From NCBI RefSeq assembly GCF_004349265.1, contig NZ_SMFL01000003.1:846903-910902 (forward strand): a stretch of DNA of 64,000 nucleotides, read 5' to 3'. The position numbers and the translations under genes are program-made. Source of the stretch: Dyadobacter psychrotolerans (GTDB lineage Bacteria; Bacteroidota; Bacteroidia; Cytophagales; Spirosomataceae). The notes below the pieces were generated by a model. The model worked only from the letters and a program-made list of their open reading frames with translations. It was not told where the DNA came from and searched no databases. Positions 45,741 through 53,621 of this stretch are shown in pieces; the first letter of the stretch is position 1; each line of letters starts with the position of its first letter.

Positions 45741-46158
45741 ATCGCTCTTTGTTTGTGTCAAATTTGAGCAGAAACAGAAAATCTTAAAATTGAAGTTTAC
45801 CGAAGTTCAGAATTGGTAAGATGAAATGCAGACATTGGATGACGGAGAAAATTTTGTTTGTGGAGAACACGCTTCAATGCATTTTCTTGTAACCTACAAA
45901 ATCTCAAATTGAGAAATTTTTATCACCGAATTGTCCTATTAATTCCACTGCTATAATTTATTTTTCAAATTTTTATTAAAAGTTTATAAATGACTTGTAA
46001 TGAGATAATTAATTTTATACATTCATCTGTAAATCGATCATTTTCGGATCACCGATTGTTTATACGGAGTCCAGGGGTGCGTGTCTGGCATGTTTATTTA
46101 TTCTATCCTGTTAAATAACAATTTCTCAACCGGACCGAATTTCTAAATAACAACACTC
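45741..46158. other. Divergent intergenic region with one palindrome
   Basis: No gene is seen. A near-perfect AT-rich palindrome (TCTCAA-A-TTGAGA, 45902-45914, with A/T flanks that also pair) is the only clear structure; it may be an operator or a terminator-like hairpin. Confidence 0.5.
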
Positions 46159-46371
46159 ATGATAGCAACACTTGGTAATGACGCGGCAATTAATTTGAAA
46201 CCAGGCGCAATTTTAACGGTTACAGGTGCGCATGACGAAACAGACGCAAAAAGAGAGGTATCTGATTTTCTTTTATCAAGCCAAAGAGATGATCTGGGTT
46301 ACTTTCTTATTTCAAAAGACTATTTCTTGTTGTATTTAAAATCAGGAAGTCAGGTAGGCGGAATTGCATAA
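46159..46371 (+). CDS. Small protein, family unknown (first of a pair)
   Basis: A 70-residue protein that I do not recognise. It has no signal peptide; the sequence is NDAAINLKPGAILTVTGAHD, a charged middle, and FLISKDYFLLYLKSGSQVGGIA. It is followed 17 bp later by another small gene, and a terminator ends both, so they likely form a two-gene transcript. Coding potential is moderate; length and tight spacing support it. Confidence 0.55.
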   Translation: MIATLGNDAAINLKPGAILTVTGAHDETDAKREVSDFLLSSQRDDLGYFLISKDYFLLYLKSGSQVGGIA

Positions 46372-46388
46372 AGTATTCAATTTTAAGC

Positions 46389-46595
46389 ATGCAAATTAAC
46401 ATGGTACAATCAGGTACATTTAAACTTTTGGGTCAAAAGCTTATTAGCATTATCATTCATAGAGAAGACGTAGTCAAAGTATTACCGATCAAAAGAGGTC
46501 GCGGATCGATTATTTATCTTAAAAATAAGGTCCCGTATACAGTGAGTGAAAGTGAAAGAGAAGTATACAAAAAACTAAATTTGCTTTCAGCATAA
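46389..46595 (+). CDS. Small protein, family unknown (second of a pair)
   Basis: A 68-residue protein of unknown family. The predicted strands GTFKLLGQKLISIIIHREDVV and GRGSIIYLKNKVPYTVSESE resemble small beta-rich regulatory or binding domains, but no family is recognised. It is basic. An alternative in-frame ATG lies 12 bp into the frame. It follows 17 bp after the first small gene and ends 32 bp before a strong terminator, so it is likely real. Confidence 0.55.
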   Translation: MQINMVQSGTFKLLGQKLISIIIHREDVVKVLPIKRGRGSIIYLKNKVPYTVSESEREVYKKLNLLSA

Positions 46596-46626
46596 TCTGG
46601 AGATTCAACAACAAACAAGATATTTC

Positions 46627-46654
46627 AGGTCCGGATAAAATCCGGGCCTTTTTT
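46627..46654 (+). terminator. Intrinsic terminator
   Basis: AGG-T-CCGGAT pairs with ATCCGG-G-CCT around 3 nt and is followed by T6, ending the two-gene unit upstream. Confidence 0.85.
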
Positions 46655-46758
46655 GCTAAAGATCTGGATATTTCGCAGATCTTACCAGGGAGCCGAACCT
46701 GCTCCGGCCTATCACTGTTATCAGCATCAGGTAAAATGTAGCACCATGTTCCGTTCTG

Positions 46759-47988
46759 ATGTCTAAAAAAACATACTTCTTTCTTATTCTTATTTTAGGC
46801 AGCTTAACAGCGTTAGGACCTTTTTCAATTGACATGTACCTGCCAGGCTTTCCGGCCATTGCACGTGACCTGCATACCACAGCAGCAAAAGTTTCTCTGT
46901 CCCTATCAGGTTTTTTTATTGGCATTTCACTGGGTCAGCTTTTGTACGGACCGCTTCTTGACCGGTTCGGCAGAAAAAAACCGCTATTTATCGGCTTGCT
47001 TGTATACATAGCCGCATCAGCCGGCTGCGCTTTTTCAACAAGTATTAATGGATTGATTTTCATGCGTATTATTCAGGCGATCGGAAGCTGTGCCGCAGCT
47101 GTTGCCTCCATTGCCATGGTGCGGGATCTTTTTCCGGTTAAGGATAATGCAAAGGTATTTTCACTTCTGCTGCTGGTTGTAGGTGTTTCACCCATGATCG
47201 CACCAACGGTTGGCGGCTACGTGACCTCCGCGTTTGGCTGGCAATCCGTTTTTCTAATCCTTACAGGAATGGGCGTCGCTATTTTGATTTCCACCTTTCT
47301 CTGGCTGCCCGATAGCTACAAACCCGATAAAATGCTTTCTCTGAAACCAAAACCAATTTTACTCAACTTTTGGGCAGTGCTCCGTGAGCCCCAGTTTTAT
47401 ACCTACGCGCTTACCGGTGCCATCGCATTTGCAGGTTTGTTCGCTTATGTCTCAGGTTCACCGCTGGTATTTATGGAAGTATTTCATACGGACGAAAAAG
47501 TTTACGGATGGATCTTCGCTTTCCTGTCAGTAGGATTTATTGGTTCAAGCCAGTTGAATACGCTTTTCCTTCACAAATTTACAAGTGAGCAAATCGTGAA
47601 TTTCGCTTTGATATGCCAGGTAATTGTGGGATTTACTTTTCTGGCCGCAGCACTGAATGGCTTGCTGACTTTACCTGTAACAATTGGATTTTTATTCCTT
47701 TTCCTTTGCTGCATCGGTTTTACCAATCCCAATGCCGCAGCACTGTCTCTGGCACCATTCTCGAAGAATGCAGGGAGTGCATCTGCAATGATGGGGGCCG
47801 TTCAAATGGGAATGGGAACGCTTATTTCTGTTTTGATCAGTATGTTTGAAGTGCCTTCCGCAACGCCGATGGTAGCTGCAATGGCAGGTTCGGCTTTAAT
47901 CGCTTTGATGGTATTATTCATTGGAAGACGCAACATAAAAGAACCTGTTGAGATACAACAGGGTGCCGATGCGGGATTTGTGCATTAG
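46759..47988 (+). CDS. Bcr/CflA family MFS drug-resistance transporter
   Basis: A 409-residue, 12-helix major facilitator transporter of the Bcr/CflA (DHA1) class. Helix 1 to 2 reads LGSLTALGPFSIDMYLPGFPAI, with the conserved FSIDMYLP motif of the family, and the loop after helix 2 has the MFS motif YGPLLDRFGRKKPLFIGL. Relatives export bicyclomycin, chloramphenicol or sulfonamides. It is monocistronic; a toxin gene ends 2 bp downstream on the other strand. Confidence 0.93.
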   Translation: MSKKTYFFLILILGSLTALGPFSIDMYLPGFPAIARDLHTTAAKVSLSLSGFFIGISLGQLLYGPLLDRFGRKKPLFIGLLVYIAASAGCAFSTSINGLIFMRIIQAIGSCAAAVASIAMVRDLFPVKDNAKVFSLLLLVVGVSPMIAPTVGGYVTSAFGWQSVFLILTGMGVAILISTFLWLPDSYKPDKMLSLKPKPILLNFWAVLREPQFYTYALTGAIAFAGLFAYVSGSPLVFMEVFHTDEKVYGWIFAFLSVGFIGSSQLNTLFLHKFTSEQIVNFALICQVIVGFTFLAAALNGLLTLPVTIGFLFLFLCCIGFTNPNAAALSLAPFSKNAGSASAMMGAVQMGMGTLISVLISMFEVPSATPMVAAMAGSALIALMVLFIGRRNIKEPVEIQQGADAGFVH

Positions 47989-47990
47989 AT

Positions 47991-48271
47991 TTATTGAGCA
48001 GGAAAAGTTTTGTAAACGTCACCCCGTGAAGCAATCATGACTACAATGATATCCGGTTTTACATACTCAATCCCAATTCTGTAACTTCCTACACGAATCC
48101 GATAATAGCTCTGCCCTTTTTTTGGCCTTCCATTAATTTATAATCAACACCGGAAGCTTCTAGACTATCTGCTTTTTTTAATTTATCAAAAACATCTTTA
48201 ACACCGGACTGAACCTTTCCCGGCAGTTTCACTAATTCCTTTACAAATCTCCTTTTGTAAACTATTTCCAT
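47991..48271 (-). pseudogene. RelE/ParE-superfamily toxin split by a frameshift at an A-AAA-AAG site
   Basis: From ATG 48271 the frame gives a RelE-type N-terminus (MEIVYKRRFVKELVKLPGKV, KLMEGQKK) but stops at 48089-48091 after 60 residues. The DNA downstream codes in the -1 frame for the missing C-terminus, GQSYYRIRVGSYRIGIEYVK followed by PDIIVVMIASRGDVY, ending TAA at 47991-47993; the complete protein would be 93 residues, normal for the family. The switch falls at an in-frame A-AAA-AAG (48116-48122), the dnaX-type slippery heptamer, in an A7 run. It may be a homopolymer error, a broken toxin or programmed -1 frameshifting. The start overlaps the antitoxin gene by 10 bp. Confidence 0.8.
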
Positions 48272-48555
48272 CCCATTTGTTTATATAACTCATCATGGGT
48301 AATGGTTTCGTCCTCTTTTCTCGAGTCCATTTCATTAATCATTAGATAATCTTCAACATCGTCACTATCAATAATAGCAACGATTTGTCTTATTTCTTCC
48401 AATGAGAAGCTTTTACGATTTTTCTTGGCCGAAAAATTGACATTGGTTAATCCAATCTTCCTAGCGATATAATCATTTCTGTAACCGGACACTTCGATAA
48501 GCTTTCCAATATTGTCAACCAGATTTTCGTAATTGTTTACTATTTCAGCTATCAT
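48262..48555 (-). CDS. Antitoxin of the RelE-type pair (HTH-like)
   Basis: A 97-residue soluble protein encoded directly upstream of the RelE-type toxin, overlapping its start by 10 bp, the standard antitoxin-toxin layout. The N-terminal half looks like a small helix-turn-helix (YRNDYIARKIGLTNVNFSAKKNRKSFSLEEIRQIVAI); the acidic C-terminal half (DDVEDYLMINEMDSRKEDETI) is probably the toxin-binding tail. It is likely autoregulatory, as in other such systems. Confidence 0.75.
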   Translation of the reverse strand: MIAEIVNNYENLVDNIGKLIEVSGYRNDYIARKIGLTNVNFSAKKNRKSFSLEEIRQIVAIIDSDDVEDYLMINEMDSRKEDETITHDELYKQMGWK

Positions 48556-48613
48556 ATCTGTATAATTTACTCAACAAATTTGTATAGTTTTCAGTACAAA
48601 AACAAGCATTTAA

Positions 48614-49795
48614 TCAACCTTCATGCTTACGCTTACTAATCAAACTAAGTAAAACATAACCCAAAATACCAGACAACACAGACCCGCAGAGAATTGAAAA
48701 CTTTGCCTCAGATAAGATCAGGAACTGCCCTGGGAAAGAAAGAAGCGCTATAAAAACAGACATGGTGAAACCGATGCCTCCAAGCATACCCACACCAACG
48801 ATCTGACTCCATCCGGCTTTATCAGGTTTTGCGCAGATGCCGCTTTTCACAGCCAGCCAGGATAACAGGGAGATACCTAAGGGTTTTCCAACCACGAGAC
48901 CGAGGATAATTCCTAATCCCAGCGTGGTGGTTAATCCTCCGATCATTTCGGATTCAAACTTAATGTTGGTGTTAGCCAGTGCAAACAGTGGCATAATGAC
49001 AAAATTGACCGGATTCACAAGAACATGTTCCAGTTTTTCAAGCGGTGATTCTTTTGCATCCGGCGTTGTGGGAATGGCCAGCGCGGTCAGCACACCGGCG
49101 ATTGTTGCATGTACTCCGGAATGATGTATAAAATACCAGATAAAGAGACCCGGGATCAGGTAGGCAGCCAGATTTTTAACGCCTGCTTTATTTAACAAAA
49201 GCAAAAACAGAAAAATCCCGCCGGCATAAAGCAGATAGGTATAATGCAGGTCAGAGGAATAAAAAACAGCGATAACTAAAATCGCCATCAAGTCGTCAAC
49301 AATGGCTAATGCCGCCAGAAATATTTTGAGGGACGCCGGTACTTTTTTCCCAAGCATGGTTACAATTGCAATAGCAAAAGCGATGTCGGTTGCCATCGGA
49401 ATTCCCCATCCTCCGGCTGTTTCCGTGTCTTTATTAAGCAGGTAATAAATAGTGGCAGGAGCAATTACACCACCCAATGCAGCAAATACGGGAAGCGACG
49501 CTTTTTTAAAGGAAGACAATTCACCTTCAATCAGTTCACGTTTAATTTCCAGCCCAACCATCAGAAAAAAGACCGCCATCAAACCATCATTAATCCAAAG
49601 TAAAAGAGGGTATCGCAAATGCACGCTCTCTGTTTCGAATCCGAGCGGTGTTAAAAGCAAACTTTCAAAGTGACTTCCAAACGAAGAGTTTGCAATAAAC
49701 ATGGAAATGATCACACAGGCGATCAGGATTATCCCGCCAAGCGAGCCCGATTTCAGAAATTCCGCGAAGGACCTCAGATTTATATTTTTTGACAT
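48614..49795 (-). CDS. nhaA: Na+/H+ antiporter NhaA
   Basis: A 393-residue NhaA-type antiporter that exports Na+ in exchange for protons. Helices carry the family sequences FFLMVGLEIKRELIEGELS, MATDIAFAIAIVTMLGKK with the Asp of the ion site, AALAIVDDLMAILVIAVFY holding the paired Asp residues of the binding site, and FTMSVFIALLSF. Length and motif order match NhaA. It is a single gene with an upstream divergent interval. Confidence 0.96.
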   Translation of the reverse strand: MSKNINLRSFAEFLKSGSLGGIILIACVIISMFIANSSFGSHFESLLLTPLGFETESVHLRYPLLLWINDGLMAVFFLMVGLEIKRELIEGELSSFKKASLPVFAALGGVIAPATIYYLLNKDTETAGGWGIPMATDIAFAIAIVTMLGKKVPASLKIFLAALAIVDDLMAILVIAVFYSSDLHYTYLLYAGGIFLFLLLLNKAGVKNLAAYLIPGLFIWYFIHHSGVHATIAGVLTALAIPTTPDAKESPLEKLEHVLVNPVNFVIMPLFALANTNIKFESEMIGGLTTTLGLGIILGLVVGKPLGISLLSWLAVKSGICAKPDKAGWSQIVGVGMLGGIGFTMSVFIALLSFPGQFLILSEAKFSILCGSVLSGILGYVLLSLISKRKHEG

Positions 49796-50116
49796 GATGT
49801 AAAAATAGGAAAAATGAAGTTATAAGCTCCGGATAATCGGGCAGATCCATTTTAACCAAATATTATAGACTACAAGTAATAGAAACACAAAATATTGAAC
49901 TATTCCAATAATACAGTTTTATAAAAAACACTTCAATTCCAATCCATTTAAACTATAAGACCCAACTAAACCATCCTTAAATAGCTCATCATCAATAGCC
50001 ACCACTCATACCTGTAATGGTTCGTTCGATCAAATAATGTAAGAATACTGTGATGAGTCGAGTTAGCTTTGTATCAACAAAATAAGACAAAGACAAGAAT
50101 CAAAAATAATATAGCT
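49796..50116. other. Gene-free interval between nhaA and the small secreted protein
   Basis: An AT-rich divergent interval. I see no gene; the only clear signal is the TAGCTTTG element at 50064-50071. Confidence 0.55.
50064..50071 (+). promoter_or_regulatory. Candidate -7 element (TAGCTTTG)
   Basis: TAGCTTTG matches TAnnTTTG and lies 45 bp upstream of the ATG at 50117; a first G/T-rich start would give a short leader. Confidence 0.5.
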
Positions 50117-50350
50117 ATGAAAAACACGATCACAACATTCATCTGCGCAATGGCGCTTAGTACTACTTTTGCATTTGCCAATACAGAAGATAAAGCAACA
50201 GTAAATTCAACATCTGCTTTACCAGCTTATGTTACGGCAACAGAAACTCCTGCACCGCAAAAGGTAAAACCTGCTGCTGAATACAACAAATATACGCCTG
50301 CTCAGAAAGCATCCCTGGTTGGACTTAAATTGACAAAGGTTTCGAAATAA
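50117..50350 (+). CDS. Small secreted protein, family unknown
   Basis: A 77-residue exported protein. ATG 50117 starts a signal peptide (MKNTITTFICAMALSTTFAFA); an upstream TTG at 50069 would add an unlikely basic leader. The mature part is short, Thr/Ala/Pro-rich, then Lys-rich with YNKYTPAQKASLVGLKLTKVS. No known family is recognised. The TAGCTTTG element lies upstream and a hairpin terminator follows. Confidence 0.7.
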   Translation: MKNTITTFICAMALSTTFAFANTEDKATVNSTSALPAYVTATETPAPQKVKPAAEYNKYTPAQKASLVGLKLTKVSK

Positions 50351-50372
50351 ATATAAGGGTTAAGTTGGGATT

Positions 50373-50403
50373 AAAAAGAGGAACAGATGATTCCTCTTTT
50401 TTT
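50373..50403. terminator. Bidirectional intrinsic terminator
   Basis: AAAAAGAGGAA pairs with TTCCTCTTTTT around a 7-nt loop with runs of A and T at the two ends, between the small secreted protein gene and the convergent M24 gene. Confidence 0.88.
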
Positions 50404-50406
50404 ATG

Positions 50407-51765
50407 TTATTCGACATTGGCAACTTTGCGCGGAATCGTAAAAATCTCCTTTTGACGGCCGTCGATAAACCGGAATCCGTTTTTATCGTAGTATCCGTCT
50501 TCTTCCAGCATAATCCGGATTGTTTTGTTCCATTCTTCAATTTTTACCGAAACATTCAGTTCAATTGAATAGGCCGTGTTTTCAAACAACGGATAATCGC
50601 CTGTTCCTTTTACTGTTTTCTGATTATCCCACATACCAATTGCAGGCCCGGCAGCATGACCGTGCGAACCAATCGGGTGAGAATAAATAGAACCGGCAAT
50701 CCCCTCTCCTTCCGCCTGTTTCAAAGCTTCCGATAACATTTCATTTCCTGTTTTACCAGAAATAAATTTTGCCGTCAGAATATCCTGTAAACGATTCCCC
50801 TGAGAAAACGCTTTTTTTAGATTGCCCGGAATATCCTTTTCACCAGGTTTTAATATATAAGCATGCTGCTGCTGATCAGTGTTCAGACGGAGATAGGTTA
50901 TTCCAAAATCAACATGAATTAAATCGCCGGGAAGTATTGGCTGGTCTCCAGGCCTTTTGGCAAAAGTCCGCAGGTGATCAAACTTTTTATCATCTGCACG
51001 CTGAACATCGACAGTCGGATGAAACCAGGTATCCAAGCCAAGGTCCGTGACACGCTGTCTGAGAAACCAAACCACGTCGTCCGTAGTTGTAACGCCGGGC
51101 TGTATTACTTTTTCTGAAAAAGCTTCTTCGATAATCTGGTGTGAAATCCGGCAGATCAGCGGATAAATTGCCATTTCTTTTTCCGTACGCGTTTCCAGCC
51201 AGCCGATAGAAAGGCGTTCGGCGGATACTACTTTGGAATGAAATTCTTTTGGAAGTTTGTTTAAAAATTCTTCATGCTCCGTAAAAGTCAGACCGTCTGC
51301 ATGAGCATAGGTCGGCGAATAATTAAGCCCGATCTTCTTTGGATTTTTTGCTTTAATCACCTTCATGAGTGCGTCCCATTGATCAGGATTCGAGCTCAGG
51401 TCCCACTCACCGGTAAGTAAGGTCCCCACGTCGTAACGTGCAATCGCCAGTTTATCCAATGGTTTGCCTTCGCCCGGATCAAAAAATACCATGATCGTTC
51501 TGCGACGTGCTGAAATCCAGGTACTGGGCAGCATCGTTTTCATAACGGGATCTTCGTTATATTCTCTGGAAATAATCACCCACATATCAATCCCTTCCCG
51601 GCGCATTAGTTGGGGAAGAAGATTTTCAAACCGGTCTTCCAGAATATTATCAATTACAGCAGCCCGTTCACGTTCCGGAAGAATGATTGGAATGGATTGT
51701 GAAAAGGATTTTGAAAAACAAAAAAGGAATGAAAACAGAAATAAATAAAGTATTTTTTGGAGCAT
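50407..51765 (-). CDS. Exported M24 family metallopeptidase (Xaa-Pro aminopeptidase-like)
   Basis: A 452-residue peptidase with a signal peptide (MLQKILYLFLFSFLFCFSKSFSQ), a creatinase-like N-terminal domain, and the pita-bread M24 domain. The metal-binding residues are visible in order: VDFGITYLRLNTDQQQ with two Asp, HPIGSHGHAAGPAIG with the His, and AYSIELNVSV with Glu. M24 members remove N-terminal residues before proline. Its export is typical of some Bacteroidota members. It is convergent with a small secreted protein gene. Confidence 0.9.
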   Translation of the reverse strand: MLQKILYLFLFSFLFCFSKSFSQSIPIILPERERAAVIDNILEDRFENLLPQLMRREGIDMWVIISREYNEDPVMKTMLPSTWISARRRTIMVFFDPGEGKPLDKLAIARYDVGTLLTGEWDLSSNPDQWDALMKVIKAKNPKKIGLNYSPTYAHADGLTFTEHEEFLNKLPKEFHSKVVSAERLSIGWLETRTEKEMAIYPLICRISHQIIEEAFSEKVIQPGVTTTDDVVWFLRQRVTDLGLDTWFHPTVDVQRADDKKFDHLRTFAKRPGDQPILPGDLIHVDFGITYLRLNTDQQQHAYILKPGEKDIPGNLKKAFSQGNRLQDILTAKFISGKTGNEMLSEALKQAEGEGIAGSIYSHPIGSHGHAAGPAIGMWDNQKTVKGTGDYPLFENTAYSIELNVSVKIEEWNKTIRIMLEEDGYYDKNGFRFIDGRQKEIFTIPRKVANVE

Positions 51766-51874
51766 AACGTTAGAAGATTACCTGAAACAAGAACATTAGT
51801 AAGATAAGAAATTATCTTAATTGGTCAGGCAACCAATTCGCACCTTTTCTATTTACTTCTTCGGGTTGAAATAA

Positions 51875-52243
51875 TTAAATTACCTTCAGTTCCGGGTCAT
51901 AAAAACTCTTCCACATCTCCACAGTTTCTTCAATTGTTTCCGGAGGCTCGGCCAGGTATGCCTGAATTTTAACCAGGTTCTCTGATTGGGAACCGTGCTC
52001 TGCATACTTCACCAGGTTAACCAGCAATTCGTCAATTTCAGAATTATCATTTTGCCAGTTTTTGCTGTATTTGGTAAACCAGCTTTCATTTAAAAATACA
52101 AAACCATCGTAGCGATAGGTGTCTGAAAATCCATACGCATCAATTACAACAGGCTCCGTTGGCCATTCCTGATCAAGATCCTTGTCGCTGAACCGCTCCC
52201 GGCCATCACCGAGTAAGGCGATAAATCTGTATGTTTTTACCAT
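51875..52243 (-). CDS. Acidic conserved-looking protein, family unknown
   Basis: A 122-residue acidic soluble protein, not recognised. The N-terminus reads MVKTYRFIALLGDGRERFSD; the middle is rich in Trp/Tyr and acidic residues (DAYGFSDTYRYDGFVFLN) and the C-terminus is helical with ETVEMWKSFYDPEL. No signal or membrane segment. It may be a small immunity-like or stress protein, but nothing in the neighbourhood supports a role. Confidence 0.6.
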   Translation of the reverse strand: MVKTYRFIALLGDGRERFSDKDLDQEWPTEPVVIDAYGFSDTYRYDGFVFLNESWFTKYSKNWQNDNSEIDELLVNLVKYAEHGSQSENLVKIQAYLAEPPETIEETVEMWKSFYDPELKVI

Positions 52244-52370
52244 TATATATTTCTAATTTTAGATTCAAAATGTCACCGTTCGCAGCATTTTTCTAAATTA
52301 TCATGCCATAAAAAACCTACGCTGAAACAGAAAATCTTTCCATTTTGTTAAGATTAATAAATTGTAAAAT

Positions 52371-52868
52371 ATGATCAGAATCTCGTCTTTACCCCTCATC
52401 GAAAACCCCGGTCTGTTCCATGCTTCCAGACTGATTTTACTGGTAGATGTATTAAATGTTGGTGATGCACCGCGGTCCATGCGGGAATATATCAAGTCCA
52501 GTCATGGCGGTTTTGTTTATGAAAAACAGACGTACATGCCTATCACCCTTACCGGACAACCTGAAAGTTTGATTGCCAACGCAGAGAAGGGGATTTTGTT
52601 TAAATTCGATAAAGGCTTTCAGAACCTGTACACACTTGACGCGAATCTGGATGCGGCAATCTGGCACAAAAAGCTATATGATATGACAGCCTATACCAAT
52701 GATTCGTCGATTGCATTTGAAAAGGAAGTCGATTTTATTATTGAAAGATATCTTTCCGGTTACAGGGAATATGTTCAGCCGGAAAATACCTTACTGAAAA
52801 TTCCCGCTGCACTTCCAATGATCGGAACAAAGGCGATGAAAGGATTACGGCCCGTTCGTAAAATCTAG
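52371..52868 (+). CDS. Protein of unknown family, first of three collinear genes
   Basis: A 165-residue soluble protein that I do not recognise. It begins MIRISSLPLIENPGLFHASR and holds a DAPRSMREYIKSSHGG segment, then LTGQPESLIANAEKGILFKF. No signal peptide or clear metal motif. It lies 4 bp before the MmcQ/YjbR-like gene and a third gene follows, suggesting a shared transcript. Function unknown. Confidence 0.65.
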   Translation: MIRISSLPLIENPGLFHASRLILLVDVLNVGDAPRSMREYIKSSHGGFVYEKQTYMPITLTGQPESLIANAEKGILFKFDKGFQNLYTLDANLDAAIWHKKLYDMTAYTNDSSIAFEKEVDFIIERYLSGYREYVQPENTLLKIPAALPMIGTKAMKGLRPVRKI

Positions 52869-52872
52869 TATT

Positions 52873-53226
52873 ATGGATGTCTTTTATTCTCCCTACCTGA
52901 ATTTTCTCCGTCAGACAGTAGAGCACCTTCCTGCTGTTACCGAAAAGTTATGCTTCGAAACGCCGGCATTTTATGTGAATGATAAGTTATTTGCAAGAAT
53001 AAGAGAAGACGGAGAAACGCTGGTGATTAACACTGAAGAAAGAGATAAATGGATTGAGGAAGATCCGGACACATTTTACATCACCGACCATTACCTGAAA
53101 TCAAAATACATGCTCATTAGCCTTAGCTCTGTAAAACAGGTAACTTTGAAAGAGCTGCTTACCCGGGCATGGAAAAACCGGGCGCCCAAAAAGCTCCTTA
53201 AACTGTTTGAAGAAAATAATGAGTAG
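52873..53226 (+). CDS. MmcQ/YjbR family protein
   Basis: A 117-residue MmcQ/YjbR-like protein, a fold with DNA-binding-like architecture whose cellular role is unclear. The family pattern is visible in FLRQTVEHLPAVTEKLCFET, AFYVNDKLFARIREDGETLV and the C-terminal TLKELLTRAWKNRAPKKLL. It starts 4 bp after the preceding unknown gene and is 26 bp from the DUF983 gene. Confidence 0.85.
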   Translation: MDVFYSPYLNFLRQTVEHLPAVTEKLCFETPAFYVNDKLFARIREDGETLVINTEERDKWIEEDPDTFYITDHYLKSKYMLISLSSVKQVTLKELLTRAWKNRAPKKLLKLFEENNE

Positions 53227-53252
53227 CCGCTCCACAACCACAAAAGCAGCAG

Positions 53253-53621
53253 ATGTCGAAATTTTATAGTGTTGCCCGGATGAAGTGTCCGCGCTGCCAT
53301 AAGGGCAACCTGTTTGTAAAACGCAATCCTTACAGTTTGAAAGGTTCGCTGGACATGCCTGACCGCTGCCCCGTTTGCGGCCAGGATTTTAAAATTGAGC
53401 CTGGTTTTTACATCGGTGCATTGTGGACAAGTTTCCCGATTGTGATTTTCATCATGACACTGCTCTCTATTTTGTTACTTGTTTATGTAAAAATGGAGAT
53501 GAATCTTTTCTTCGTTGTCATCACGCTGATCCTGTTTTCTCTGCAACCCATTATTATCCGTTTGGCCCGGGCAATTTGGATTAATATTTTTGTGAATTAT
53601 GAAGATTCGTCCGGCATATAA
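53253..53621 (+). CDS. DUF983 family membrane protein with a zinc-ribbon-like N-terminus
   Basis: A 122-residue protein. The N-terminal CPRCHKGNLF and CPVCGQDF form a CxxC...CxxC zinc-ribbon-like domain, and two membrane helices follow (about residues 60-105). This is the DUF983 layout. The function is unknown; the third gene of a likely small operon. Its 3' end overlaps the convergent gene by 25 bp. Confidence 0.88.
   Translation: MSKFYSVARMKCPRCHKGNLFVKRNPYSLKGSLDMPDRCPVCGQDFKIEPGFYIGALWTSFPIVIFIMTLLSILLLVYVKMEMNLFFVVITLILFSLQPIIIRLARAIWINIFVNYEDSSGI

Noticed and set aside
48089..48271. 60-residue protein as a complete small toxin
   Set aside because: It lacks the catalytic C-terminal strands of RelE; the missing part is in the -1 frame, so the short frame alone is not accepted as the full product.
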